Of a stretch of 58,625 bases of DNA, positions 34,336 through 44,335 are shown piece after piece. Location: the NCBI GenBank assembly GCA_013284265.1, contig JABTBR010000048.1, positions 1 through 58,625 of the forward strand, given 5' to 3'. This DNA comes from Oxalobacteraceae bacterium. GTDB lineage: Bacteria; Pseudomonadota; Gammaproteobacteria; Burkholderiales; Burkholderiaceae_D. The first letter of the stretch is position 1. Every line of letters starts with the position of its first letter. The position numbers and the translations under genes are program-made. The notes below the pieces were generated by a model. It searched no databases. It was not told where the DNA came from and was given only the letters and a program-made list of their open reading frames with translations.

Positions 34336-36000
34336 ATGTTGCGACTGAACGAAGTAAAACTCCCGCTCGACCACCCACCCGAAGCGCTGCAAGCGGCCGT
34401 GCTGGCCCGCCTGGCCATCGCGCCCCAGGCCCTGCTTGGCTTTACCGTCTTCAAACGCAGCTACGATGCGCGCAAGCGCTCGGCCATCACCCTGATCTAC
34501 TCGCTCGACGTCGACGTCACCGACGAGGATGGCGTGCTGGCCAGCCATGCCCACGACAGCCATCTGCTGCTCTCGCCCGACACCAGTTACCAGTTCGTCG
34601 CCCTGGGCCAGCAACTGGCCGGCCACGACCATAACGAGCGTCCTGTCGTCATCGGCACCGGTCCCTGCGGCCTGTTCGCGGCCCTGATCCTGGCCCAGAT
34701 GGGCCTGCGTCCCATCATCCTGGAACGCGGCAAGCAGGTGCGCGAACGCACCGTCGACACCTTCGGCTTCTGGCGCAAGCGCGAGCTGAATCCGGAATCG
34801 AATGTGCAGTTCGGCGAAGGCGGCGCCGGCACCTTCTCCGACGGCAAGCTGTACAGCCAGATCAAGGACCGCAAGCATTACGGCCGCAAGGTGCTGACCG
34901 AGTTCGTCAAGGCTGGCGCGCCCGAGGAAATCATGTACGTCAGCAAGCCGCACATCGGTACCTTCCGCCTGGTCAAGATGGTCGAGGAAATGCGCGCCAA
35001 TATCGAGGCGATGGGCGGCGAATACCGCTTCGAGAGCAAGGTCGTCGATCTGGAGATTGAACAGGGCGCCGACGGCGGCCAGGTGCGCGGCCTGACGCTG
35101 GAATCGGGCGAGAAGATCGCCACCCGCCACGTGGTGCTGGCCATCGGCCACAGCGCGCGCGACACCTTCCAGATGCTGTACGAGCGCGGCGTGTATATCG
35201 AAGCGAAGCCGTTCTCGATCGGCTTCCGCGTCGAACACCCGCAATCGCTGATCGATTCCTGCCGCTTCGGCCCCAGCGCCGGCCACCCCATCCTGGGCGC
35301 GGCCGACTACAAGCTGGTACACCACGCCTCCAACGGGCGCGCGGTCTACAGCTTCTGCATGTGTCCGGGCGGCACCGTGGTCGCGGCCGCGTCCGAGCCG
35401 GGCCGCGTGGTCACCAATGGCATGAGCCAGTACTCGCGCAATGAACGCAATGCCAATAGCGCCATCGTGGTCGATATTTCACCGGAAGACTATCCGGGCC
35501 ACCCGCTGGCCGGCATCGAATTCCAGCGCCGTCTGGAAGAGCGCGCCTTTGAACTGGGCGGCGGCGACTACAGCGCGCCGGGCCAGCTGATGGGCGACTT
35601 CGTCGCCGGCAAGGCGTCGACCGAATTCGGCAGCGTGGTGCCGTCCTACAAACCGGGCGTACACCTGACCGACCTGGCCCAGGCGCTGCCGGAATATGCG
35701 GTGACGGCGCTGCGCGAAGCCTTCCCGGCCTTCGACAAGCAGGTCAAGGGTTACTTCAAGCACGACGCCGTGCTGACCGGCCTGGAAACCCGCACTTCCT
35801 CGCCGATCCGCATCAAGCGCCGCGACGACGACCTGCAAAGCCTGAACACGCGCGGCCTGTTCCCGGCCGGCGAAGGCGCCGGCTATGCGGGCGGCATCCT
35901 GTCGGCCGGCGTGGACGGCATCAAGGTGGCCGAGGCGGTCGCGCTGTCGATGGCCGCGCTGACCAACAGCTTGAACGCTACAGCCAGCCCGTCTTCTTGA
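34336..36000 (+). CDS. NAD(P)/FAD-dependent oxidoreductase (COG2509-like)
   Basis: 554 residues. After an N-terminal domain of about 100 residues (LRLNEVKLPLDHP onward) comes a FAD-binding Rossmann motif VIGTGPCGLFAALILAQMG, with GxGxxG at 107–112, then LERGKQVRERTVD and FGEGGAGTFSDGKLYSQI. The C-terminal FAD motif reads GLFPAGEGAGYAGGILSAG. The N-terminal extension plus this core is typical of uncharacterised FAD-dependent dehydrogenases related to GltD/thioredoxin-reductase folds. The reaction is unknown. Its 3' end overlaps the convergent corA gene by 23 bp. Confidence 0.88.
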   Translation: MLRLNEVKLPLDHPPEALQAAVLARLAIAPQALLGFTVFKRSYDARKRSAITLIYSLDVDVTDEDGVLASHAHDSHLLLSPDTSYQFVALGQQLAGHDHNERPVVIGTGPCGLFAALILAQMGLRPIILERGKQVRERTVDTFGFWRKRELNPESNVQFGEGGAGTFSDGKLYSQIKDRKHYGRKVLTEFVKAGAPEEIMYVSKPHIGTFRLVKMVEEMRANIEAMGGEYRFESKVVDLEIEQGADGGQVRGLTLESGEKIATRHVVLAIGHSARDTFQMLYERGVYIEAKPFSIGFRVEHPQSLIDSCRFGPSAGHPILGAADYKLVHHASNGRAVYSFCMCPGGTVVAAASEPGRVVTNGMSQYSRNERNANSAIVVDISPEDYPGHPLAGIEFQRRLEERAFELGGGDYSAPGQLMGDFVAGKASTEFGSVVPSYKPGVHLTDLAQALPEYAVTALREAFPAFDKQVKGYFKHDAVLTGLETRTSSPIRIKRRDDDLQSLNTRGLFPAGEGAGYAGGILSAGVDGIKVAEAVALSMAALTNSLNATASPSS

Positions 36001-36943
36001 AGCGGTAGTACAGGGTGCAGCACACCGTCACCATGATGCCGACGGCGGCCGGATAGCCATACTGCCAGTCCAGCTCGGGCATGTTCTTGAAGTTCATGCC
36101 CCAGATGCCGGCGAAGGCGGTGCAGATCGCGAAGATCGCCGCCCAGGCCGCCAGCCGCTTGTTCACTTCGCCCTCCTCGATCGCCACCATCGACAGATTC
36201 ACCTGGATCGCCGTGCTGATGGTGTCGCGGATGGTATCGATCGAGGCGTGGATGCGCAGCAAGTGATCGTGCACGTCGCGGAAGTATTCCTGGGTATCGA
36301 GGCAGATCGCCGGCACCCGCCCGCCATGCAGCTTGCCCACGGTTTCCAGCAACGGGCTGACGGCGTGGCGCAGGATCATGGTCTTGCGCTTGAGTTCATA
36401 CAGGCGTTCGATATTGGTACGCTGCGAACCGCGGATGAAGATGCGCTCCTCGATCTTTTCCAGCTCCGTTTCGAGCGCGTCGACCACCGGAAAATAGCGG
36501 TCCACCACCGCATCCATCAGCGCGTACAGCACGAAGGCAGGGCCTTGGCGCAGCAGATGCGGTTCCATTTCGGCGCGCGTGCGCACCCCTAAAAAGCCGT
36601 GGGCGCTGTTGCGGCGCGAGGACAGCACATAATTCTTGCCGACGAAGATGTCGACCTCGCCCACCGTCATCAAGGAGCCCTGCAACTCCACCGTCTTGAC
36701 CACCACGAACATCGAATCGCCGTATTCCTCGATCTTGGGGCGCTGCTGGCCGCGCCGCGCATCTTCCACCGCCAGTTCGTGCAAGGTGAATTCCTCCTGC
36801 ATCACCGCCAGCTCGTCCGGCTGGGCATCGAGCAGCGCGACCCAGACGAAGCATTCCGGCCGCTCCACATAGTCGCTGATCTGCTCCACCGGAATGTCGG
36901 CCAGCTTACGGCCATCTTGATACGCAACGCAATTAATCAGCAT
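35978..36943 (-). CDS. corA: Magnesium/cobalt transporter CorA
   Basis: 321 residues from the ATG at 36943 (MLINCVAYQDGRKLAD); an upstream in-frame start adds 22 unlikely residues that overlap the ntrC terminator. A large cytoplasmic N-terminal domain is followed by two transmembrane helices at the C-terminus, with the ion-selectivity motif GMN in IWGMNFKNMPELDW between them. It ends with the basic KKTGWL typical of the family. CorA forms pentameric channels for Mg2+ (also Co2+ and Ni2+). The last 23 bp overlap the convergent oxidoreductase gene. Confidence 0.95.
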   Translation of the reverse strand: MLINCVAYQDGRKLADIPVEQISDYVERPECFVWVALLDAQPDELAVMQEEFTLHELAVEDARRGQQRPKIEEYGDSMFVVVKTVELQGSLMTVGEVDIFVGKNYVLSSRRNSAHGFLGVRTRAEMEPHLLRQGPAFVLYALMDAVVDRYFPVVDALETELEKIEERIFIRGSQRTNIERLYELKRKTMILRHAVSPLLETVGKLHGGRVPAICLDTQEYFRDVHDHLLRIHASIDTIRDTISTAIQVNLSMVAIEEGEVNKRLAAWAAIFAICTAFAGIWGMNFKNMPELDWQYGYPAAVGIMVTVCCTLYYRFKKTGWL

Positions 36944-36960
36944 ACAGTTTCCGTCAACAA

Positions 36961-36999
36961 TAAAAAAAAAAGCCCTTGGCTTCCCAGCCAAGAGCTTAC
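36961..36999 (-). terminator. Terminator after ntrC
   Basis: On the minus strand AAGCTC-TTGGCT, loop, AGCCAA-GGGCTT and a long T-run (plus 36961–36970). It separates ntrC from corA. Confidence 0.8.
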
Positions 37000-37026
37000 T
37001 CCAAAGCACTGAAAAACCTGCGTTTT

Positions 37027-38562
<1,536 letters not shown>

Positions 38563-38628
38563 GTGTCGTTGTCTATCCCGCAATTTGGATTTCACAAGGG
38601 ACTCGGCGCCAGGTTCGCCCGCGCCCGC

Positions 38629-39750
38629 TTATGGCAGGGGCAGCAAAATCCTGAAATCCGTAAATCCAGGCCGGCTCTCGCACTCGATCACGCCCAGGTG
38701 CTGCTGCACGAAGGTTTGCGCCAGCGTCAACCCCAGGCCGCTGCCGCCCTCCCGTCCGGATACCAGCGGGTAGAAAATACGGTCGCGGATCTGGGGCGAG
38801 ATGCCCGGTCCATTGTCAATGATATGCAAGTCTAATGCCAGCCCGTAGCGGACCTTGGCCAGGGTCACCTGACGCGCCACCCGGGTCTTGAAAACCAGCT
38901 CGGCGTCGCCCGCTTCTATGCGTTGCTGCAGCGCCTGAGCGGCGTTGTGCGCGATATTTAACACCGTCTGTATCAGTTGTTCCTTGTCGCCGCGGAACTC
39001 GGGAATCGAGGCATCGTAGTCGCGCAGGATGGTCAGGCCGGTGGGGAACTCGGCCAGGATCAGGCTGCGTACCCGCTCGCACACTTCGTGGATATTCACG
39101 TCGCCGACGATATGCGGGCGGCGGTGCGGCGCCAGCAGGCGGTCGACCAGGGTTTGCAGGCGGTCCGCTTCCTTGATGATGACCTGGGTGTATTCGCGCA
39201 ACTGGCCCAGATGCAGCGGCGGCAGTTCCATTTCCAGCAACTGGGCCGCGCCGCGGATGCCGCCCAGCGGGTTCTTGATTTCATGGGCCAGGTTGCGGAT
39301 CAGCTCCTTGTTGACCTGACTCTGGTCCAGCATGCGCTCCTCGCGGTCCAGCTTGAGGTGCTGCAGATGCTCGCGCAATTCGATCAGCACATGGTCGGAC
39401 GGGTCTTCCAGCGCCGACACCACGCTGTGCACATGCAGCGGGTCGCGCCCGGCCCGCTCCAGCGTCAGGTCCTGGCGCAGGTCGGAAAAACGGTGCTCGC
39501 GCGCCTGGCCGCAGATATTGTCGAGCTCTTCCGGATTGAGGAATTGCGCCGCCAGGGTCTGGCGCGACAGCGCCTTGAGCGAGCTTTCCAGCAGGTTCTC
39601 GGCGGCCGCATTGGCGTAGCTGATCAGGCCCTGGCCATCGAGCACCACCACGGCCGAAGCCAGCAGCTCCAGTCCGGCCAGCGCGGCCGGGCGCGCCGCG
39701 GCGGCGCCGCGCGCCATCGTGTTCAAGCCATTATTGCTCACTGTCGTCAT
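38629..39750 (-). CDS. ntrB: Nitrogen regulation sensor kinase NtrB
   Basis: 373 residues. A PAS domain (about 25–120) precedes the dimerisation/phosphotransfer helix, with phospho-accepting His156 in RNLAHEIKNPLGG, and the ATPase domain with the N box NIAHNAAQAL and G boxes DNGPGI and GSGLGLTL. It has no transmembrane segment, as expected for the cytoplasmic kinase that is controlled by PII and phosphorylates NtrC. The start overlaps the stop of the DUF4124 gene as ATGA; ntrC follows 66 bp after its stop. Confidence 0.96.
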   Translation of the reverse strand: MTTVSNNGLNTMARGAAAARPAALAGLELLASAVVVLDGQGLISYANAAAENLLESSLKALSRQTLAAQFLNPEELDNICGQAREHRFSDLRQDLTLERAGRDPLHVHSVVSALEDPSDHVLIELREHLQHLKLDREERMLDQSQVNKELIRNLAHEIKNPLGGIRGAAQLLEMELPPLHLGQLREYTQVIIKEADRLQTLVDRLLAPHRRPHIVGDVNIHEVCERVRSLILAEFPTGLTILRDYDASIPEFRGDKEQLIQTVLNIAHNAAQALQQRIEAGDAELVFKTRVARQVTLAKVRYGLALDLHIIDNGPGISPQIRDRIFYPLVSGREGGSGLGLTLAQTFVQQHLGVIECESRPGFTDFRILLPLP

Positions 39751-40274
39751 CGGATATTCGCGATCTCGCGTTTCAAGGCTTCCACATTTTTCTCCGAGCG
39801 GCCGATGCTGTCCTTCAGCTGGGCCACCCTTTCCTGGTATTTGGCGTAATTGCGCTCGTCGCCGCGCCGCTCCGGCTCGCCGTTATTGAATTCCTTGCGC
39901 AGCTCGCCCAGCTTCTGCTGCTCGCTCTTGAGCTCGTCGGCCAGGATGGCGCGCCTGTCGTTGTCGCGGGCGCGCTGCTCGGCGTTGTCGACCCGCGGGA
40001 AATCGGCGGGCGTCGACACGGCCGGGGCCGCGCGCGGCGGGCCGGCCTGCTTGCGCGCGGCCGGCGGCGGCGTGGAAATCGCGCCCGGCACATCGAGCGG
40101 ACGGCAATGCGGGCCCTTGTTGGCGTCGGTCAGTTCCTTGCGTCCGCTGGCATCGAGGCATAAGAAAATCTGGCCATCGGCATGGGCGGCACTGGCCGCG
40201 AGCAAGCCCAGCAGGCCCAGTAAAGACAGCCGCCGCGGCAAGGCGCCGGTACTGCGTGTGATGCGTGTTGTCAT
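39747..40274 (-). CDS. DUF4124-type periplasmic protein with coiled coil
   Basis: 175 residues from the ATG at 40274; an in-frame start 27 bases upstream is possible. A signal peptide (about 1–33, ending SAAHADG) is followed by a short DUF4124-like segment (IFLCLDASGRKELTDANKG) with a Cys pair, a Pro/Ala-rich linker and a charged coiled coil (about 95–170, many E, K, R, Q). It lies between glnA and ntrB and is translationally coupled to ntrB by the ATGA overlap. Similar small proteins occur at this place in related betaproteobacteria. No role in nitrogen control is established. Confidence 0.8.
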   Translation of the reverse strand: MTTRITRSTGALPRRLSLLGLLGLLAASAAHADGQIFLCLDASGRKELTDANKGPHCRPLDVPGAISTPPPAARKQAGPPRAAPAVSTPADFPRVDNAEQRARDNDRRAILADELKSEQQKLGELRKEFNNGEPERRGDERNYAKYQERVAQLKDSIGRSEKNVEALKREIANIR

Positions 40275-40339
40275 TCTCCATCCGTGAGCTGGCTGATCCA
40301 ACCCGAATATACAACATTCAATAGGAAACCATTCAAAAG

Positions 40340-40375
40340 AAAACGCGGGGAAAGCCTGCGCTCACCCCGCGTTTT
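40340..40375 (-). terminator. Terminator between glnA and the ntrBC group
   Basis: AAAACGCGGGG (40340–40350) pairs with CCCCGCGTTTT (40365–40375). It lies 37 bp after glnA, so most glnA transcripts should stop here with read-through, or a separate promoter, feeding ntrBC. Confidence 0.75.
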
Positions 40376-40411
40376 GCGACTGCTCCGCTGGCGCCCTCAG
40401 GCGCCGGGCGA

Positions 40412-41827
40412 TTACAGCGAGTAGTACATATCGAATTCAACCGGGTGCGTGGTCATACGCATGCGCTGAACGTCCTGCATTTTCAGTTCGATGTAGGCAT
40501 CGATCATGGAATCGCTGAACACGCCGCCACGGGTCAGGAACTCGCGGTCTTTGTTCAGTGCATCCAGTGCTTCTTCCAGCGAAGCGCACACGGTTGGGAT
40601 CAGTGCGTCTTCTTCCGGCGGCAGATGGTACAGATCTTTCGATGCTGCTTCGCCTGGGTGGATCTTGTTGGCGATACCGTCCAGACCTGCCATCAGCAGT
40701 GCCGCGAAGCACAGGTAGACGTTGGCCAGTGGATCCGGGAAACGGGTTTCGATACGGCGGCCTTTTGGATTGGCCACGTGAGGAATACGGATCGAAGCCG
40801 AACGGTTTTTAGCCGAGTACGCCAGTTTGACCGGTGCTTCGTAGCCTGGAACCAGACGCTTGTACGAGTTGGTACCTGGGTTGGTGATCGCGTTCAGTGC
40901 CTTGGCGTGCTTGATGATACCGCCGATGTAGAACAGAGCGGTGTCCGACAGGCCTGCATAGCCGTCGCCGGCGAACAGGTTTTTGCCGTCTTTCCAGATC
41001 GACTGGTGCACGTGCATGCCCGAACCGTTGTCGCCAACGATAGGTTTTGGCATGAAGGTCGCGGTTTTGCCATAGCTGTGGGCCACGTTCCAGACCACGT
41101 ATTTCAGGTTCTGGGTCCAGTCGGCGCGCTCGACCAGGGTCGAGAACTTGGTGCCGATTTCGTTCTGGCCGGCGCCAGCGACTTCGTGGTGGTGTACTTC
41201 AACAGGAATGCCCAGCGATTCGAGGATCAGGCACATTTCCGAACGCATGTCCTGGAAGCTGTCGACTGGTGGCACTGGGAAGTAACCGCCTTTGACGGTA
41301 GGACGATGGCCGCTGTTGCCGCCTTCGATTTTCTCGCCGGTGGTCCACGATGCTTCTTCCGAGTCGATCTTGACGAAGCAGCCGGACATGTCGATCTTCC
41401 AGCGCACGCTGTCGAAGATGAAGAATTCTGGTTCTGGACCGAAGTAGGCGGTGTCGCCCATGCCGGACGATTTCAGGTAGGCTTCGGCGCGCTTGGCGAT
41501 CGAGCGTGGATCGCGGTCATAGCCCTTGCCATCGGCCGGTTCGATGACGTCGCACTGCATGAACAGTGTGGTCTCTTCCATGAACGGATCGATGTTGGCG
41601 GTGTTTGGATCTGGCAGCAGAATCATGTCCGAAGCTTCGATACCTTTCCAGCCAGCGATCGAGGAGCCGTCGAAGGCGTGGCCCGATTCGAATTTGTCCA
41701 GGTCGAAGTGCGACACTGGCACGGTTACGTGCTGTTCTTTACCACGGGTATCGGCAAAACGAAAATCAACGAATTTGACTTCGTTGTCTTTTACCATTTT
41801 CAAGACTTCTGCGGCTGTCATTGCCAT
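40412..41827 (-). CDS. glnA: Glutamine synthetase, type I
   Basis: 471 residues, the standard dodecameric GSI-beta length. It makes glutamine from glutamate, ammonia and ATP, the main ammonia-assimilating step. Family motifs are FDGSSIAGWKGI near 50–61, the ATP-binding KPIVGDNGSGMHVHQS near 262–277, and DLYHLPPEE, whose Tyr is the expected adenylylation site for GlnE (gene at 22771). The ATG at 41827 follows AGGAG. Upstream are a sigma-54 promoter (41927–41942) and NtrC-type palindromes, and ntrB/ntrC lie downstream, giving the classical self-contained regulatory loop. Confidence 0.98.
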   Translation of the reverse strand: MAMTAAEVLKMVKDNEVKFVDFRFADTRGKEQHVTVPVSHFDLDKFESGHAFDGSSIAGWKGIEASDMILLPDPNTANIDPFMEETTLFMQCDVIEPADGKGYDRDPRSIAKRAEAYLKSSGMGDTAYFGPEPEFFIFDSVRWKIDMSGCFVKIDSEEASWTTGEKIEGGNSGHRPTVKGGYFPVPPVDSFQDMRSEMCLILESLGIPVEVHHHEVAGAGQNEIGTKFSTLVERADWTQNLKYVVWNVAHSYGKTATFMPKPIVGDNGSGMHVHQSIWKDGKNLFAGDGYAGLSDTALFYIGGIIKHAKALNAITNPGTNSYKRLVPGYEAPVKLAYSAKNRSASIRIPHVANPKGRRIETRFPDPLANVYLCFAALLMAGLDGIANKIHPGEAASKDLYHLPPEEDALIPTVCASLEEALDALNKDREFLTRGGVFSDSMIDAYIELKMQDVQRMRMTTHPVEFDMYYSL

Positions 41828-41926
41828 GCGTATCTCCTAAATGAGGGTGTGGGTGAGCCGACCAACTGCTTGCGGAACTACTACACGTCCCCATGCTGCG
41901 TGCGACCGAAACTCGTAAGGGATATT

Positions 41927-41942
41927 AGCAGAAATCGTGCCA
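41927..41942 (-). promoter_or_regulatory. Sigma-54 promoter of glnA
   Basis: Minus strand TGGCAC-GATTT-CTGCT against consensus TGGCAC-N5-TTGCW: one mismatch, with the essential GG and GC at correct spacing. Transcription would begin about 88 bp before the glnA start. Enhancer-like sites lie 135–200 bp upstream. Confidence 0.8.
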
Positions 41943-42049
41943 GCTATTGATCAGCCCGCATTTGCCGGCGCGTCGTTGAACGCACTGGCAAATGAATCTA
42001 AAATCGTCCGAGTCAGCAAAAATACGGTTTTATTGCGCGAGATCATCAT

Positions 42050-42066
42050 TGCACTTAAATGGTGCA
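42050..42066. promoter_or_regulatory. NtrC binding site 1
   Basis: TGCACTTAAATGGTGCA, against the enterobacterial consensus TGCACCA-N3-TGGTGCA: 12 of 14 defined positions match. It is centred about 143 bp upstream of the expected glnA start. Confidence 0.7.
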
Positions 42067-42078
42067 ATTCTCAAAATT

Positions 42079-42095
42079 AGCACCAAGTTTGTGCA
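42079..42095. promoter_or_regulatory. NtrC binding site 2
   Basis: AGCACCAAGTTTGTGCA, 12 of 14 consensus positions. Its centre is 29 bp from site 1, close to three helical turns and close to the spacing of the two strong E. coli glnA enhancer sites. Confidence 0.65.
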
Positions 42096-42117
42096 ATCTC
42101 AAGGAAATCGGCAATTT

Positions 42118-42134
42118 TGCATCGTATTGGTGCA
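42118..42134. promoter_or_regulatory. Possible NtrC binding site 3, near the rhodanese promoter
   Basis: TGCATCGTATTGGTGCA has a perfect right half and a weaker left half. It ends 28 bp before a TATAAT (42163–42168) that may be the –10 of the divergent rhodanese gene, so NtrC could also affect that gene. Confidence 0.45.
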
Positions 42135-42162
42135 GTGACTGCGTCGGCGCGATACGGGCATC

Positions 42163-42168
42163 TATAAT
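42163..42168 (+). promoter_or_regulatory. Possible –10 element of the rhodanese gene
   Basis: Perfect TATAAT 29 bp before the start codon. No good –35 is seen at normal spacing, which fits a promoter needing an activator or influenced by the NtrC-like site just upstream. Confidence 0.35.
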
Positions 42169-42196
42169 AATCGCAAACTCATTTTGGAACTATGTC

Positions 42197-42655
42197 ATGA
42201 CCACCATTGCCACTATTCTCGAGCAGGCACGCGCGCGCAACCAGGGCTGGCCCTATGCCGGCGCCGTGACCCCGGCCGAAGCGCAGGCCCTGCTGCTGGC
42301 CGACGCCAGCGTCAAACTGATCGATGTACGCACCAATGCCGAGCGTGACTGGGTTGGCAGGGTTGCCATTCCGGATACCCAGCATGGTGCAGTCCAGTGG
42401 AGCACCTACCCGGGGGGCGTGGCCAATCCCGAGTTTGTCGCGCAACTGGCCGCTCAGGCACAGCCGGACCAGGTGCTGCTGTTCCTGTGCCGTTCCGGCG
42501 TGCGCTCGCGCCACGCGGCCAAGCTGGCCACCGAAAACGGTTATCAGCAGTGCTACGATATTCTGGAAGGGTTCGAGGGCGACAAGGATGGGGCGGGGCA
42601 TCGCAAGAGCGTCGGTGGCTGGTGCGCTGCCGGCTTGCCGTGGCTGGGGGCGTGA
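42197..42655 (+). CDS. Rhodanese-like sulfurtransferase
   Basis: 152 residues from the ATG at 42197 (MTTIATILEQARARNQ), with TTGGAA upstream; a longer in-frame start would run through the glnA regulatory region. It is a single rhodanese domain with KLIDVRTNAERDWVGR and the active-site loop CRSGVRSRHAA (LFLCRSGVRS), the catalytic Cys followed by the usual RSG…RS frame. It is likely a cytoplasmic single-domain sulfurtransferase handling persulfides or thiosulfate; the physiological substrate is unknown. It is divergent from glnA and may be influenced by NtrC. Confidence 0.88.
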   Translation: MTTIATILEQARARNQGWPYAGAVTPAEAQALLLADASVKLIDVRTNAERDWVGRVAIPDTQHGAVQWSTYPGGVANPEFVAQLAAQAQPDQVLLFLCRSGVRSRHAAKLATENGYQQCYDILEGFEGDKDGAGHRKSVGGWCAAGLPWLGA

Positions 42656-42704
42656 TTTCTTGCAGTTTTAAAGCCACGGCGTAACCTTGGACTTCGCCCG
42701 CTTG

Positions 42705-42804
42705 AACCCAAGGCGTAACCCTGGGGGCCTGTCCCGCAGGGACAGGCGGGGCGCAGCCCCTCCCCGGACCCGGCGGGTCAGCCCCCGGCTCTTTGCCTTG
42801 GGTT
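42705..42804 (+). repeat. Dispersed palindromic repeat, long form (copy D)
   Basis: 100 bp: AACCCAAGGC (42705–42714), GTAACCCTGGGG, hairpin GCCTGTCCC/GGGACAGGC, GGGGCGCAGCCCC, a second hairpin ACCCGGCGGGT, CCCCGGCTCTTT and GCCTTGGGTT (42795–42804). A degenerate left unit (AAAGCCACGGCGTAACCTTGG) precedes it from 42669. It lies between the convergent rhodanese and TAXI-protein genes, where no other terminator is seen. Confidence 0.85.
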
Positions 42805-42829
42805 TTGGGATGCCGTCGCGGCCCGCATG

Positions 42830-44227
42830 CTATACAGGCACCACCTCCGGCACATCAGCACCGCCCTCTTCCGGCGCATCGCCATGCATCAGCACCAGCA
42901 AGCGCTGCCGCACAAAATTGATATGGCTACGCAAGCCATACAGCCCATCGGCAAACGACAAGGGAATCGAGATCTGGTTCACCAGCTCCTCGATCTCGTT
43001 GAGCCGCTGCAGCTGCACGGCATACACCTCCGCCTTGCGCTCCTCGGGCGCGCTCTCGATCGCCTGCTCCACCGTGCGCAACTGCCCATACCAGCGGTAG
43101 ACGCGCGAGCGGATGCGCCACACATACAGCGGCGGCACCACCTTCGACAGCGGCAGGATCAGCGCGCCCAGCGCCACCACCAGCACCCACATGCGGTCAA
43201 AGAAATTGGCCAGCCAGAAGGTCATATAGCGCTGCAGGAAAGGCGGCCCATCCTTGTAATACTTGGCCGCCTCGCCGGCGACGGGAATCTCGGTGTACTT
43301 GGCGGACGGGAACTGGCCCTGCTGCTGGAACCAGCCGGCCCCGCCATGGATGCCGCTGGCCGCCTCGACGAACAGCTCGATCAGGGCCGGATGCAGATCC
43401 TCGCGCGCCACCAGGGTGGCGGTCGGGGCGATCAGATGGTAGTTGCGCGAGGGCAGATCGCGGCCGAAGTCGACAATGCCACGCGGCAGCACCACATGGC
43501 TGAGGAAGGGCAGTTTGCGCGCATACGCCTCGGCCTGGCTGAAGTTGAACAGGCGGATGCCCGGCGTTTGCAGCAGCATCTGGATCAGCGGCGCTTCCGG
43601 CGCCGAGCTGAACACGATGCCGTCGATGCGCCCTTCCAGCAACTCCACCGTGGCCGGCGTGTTCGCCAGCGAACTGGTGCTGACATCGCCCGGCTCCAGG
43701 CCGTTAAGCGCCAGCAACTGCTTGAACAGGCGGGGCGCGCCCGCCCCTTCCGGTCCCAGATTGATCTTCAAGCCCTTCAGCTGGCTCAGTTCGGTGACGG
43801 GTTTCTTCTTGTTCTCGCGCAGGAACAGCCAGACCGGCTCGGTAAACAGGCTGCCCAGCGAGACCAGGCCTTCGCGCTCGGCGGCGGCCTCGTCGGTCGA
43901 GCCGCTTTGCACGAAGGCGATATCGACCTCGCCCTGCTTGAGGCGCTGCAGGTTTTCCTGGGAACCCTGGGAGGGCTGCAAGGCCACTTTGACGCCGTGG
44001 CGCGCCAGCGCGGCCGCGTATTTCTTGCCGAAGGCGTCGTAGGCGCCGTTGTCCTGACCGGTCGACAGGCGCACATTGCGCGGCGGCGTGGGGTCGACCA
44101 GCCAATAGGCGAGCAGGCAGGCGGCGGCGATCGCCAGCACGGTGGGCGCGGCGGTCGCGAGAAGATCACGCACAGAGAACTGGCTGAACTTGAGGATTTT
44201 GTTCATCGTATGGCGCATAGGTTTCAT
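42830..44227 (-). CDS. Membrane-anchored TAXI-family solute-binding protein
   Basis: 465 residues from the ATG at 44227; alternative starts lie at 44218 and 44206. One N-terminal hydrophobic segment (about 27–46) is not followed by a clear cleavage site, so it may stay as an anchor. The TAXI-TRAP binding domain (about 55–330) has RLSTGQDNGAYDAFGKKYA and DIAFVQSGSTDEA. Unusually, a second transmembrane segment (about 357–378) and a basic/coiled-coil C-terminal region (about 385–450) follow. No TRAP permease is near. It could be a stand-alone sensor-like protein rather than an importer subunit. Confidence 0.82.
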   Translation of the reverse strand: MKPMRHTMNKILKFSQFSVRDLLATAAPTVLAIAAACLLAYWLVDPTPPRNVRLSTGQDNGAYDAFGKKYAAALARHGVKVALQPSQGSQENLQRLKQGEVDIAFVQSGSTDEAAAEREGLVSLGSLFTEPVWLFLRENKKKPVTELSQLKGLKINLGPEGAGAPRLFKQLLALNGLEPGDVSTSSLANTPATVELLEGRIDGIVFSSAPEAPLIQMLLQTPGIRLFNFSQAEAYARKLPFLSHVVLPRGIVDFGRDLPSRNYHLIAPTATLVAREDLHPALIELFVEAASGIHGGAGWFQQQGQFPSAKYTEIPVAGEAAKYYKDGPPFLQRYMTFWLANFFDRMWVLVVALGALILPLSKVVPPLYVWRIRSRVYRWYGQLRTVEQAIESAPEERKAEVYAVQLQRLNEIEELVNQISIPLSFADGLYGLRSHINFVRQRLLVLMHGDAPEEGGADVPEVVPV

Positions 44228-44335
44228 GGGCTGATACGATGCCAACAAATGGGTAATTAAGCAAGGGCGGCACGGAATAGCGCGGGGGACGCGGGAATTG
44301 GCCGGTGTGCGTGAAGGGGCCGGCTGCTCATTTAA

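Noticed and set aside
34276..35325. 349-codon minus-strand frame opposite the FAD oxidoreductase
   Set aside because: The plus strand carries both FAD motifs in order; the minus frame has no family features.
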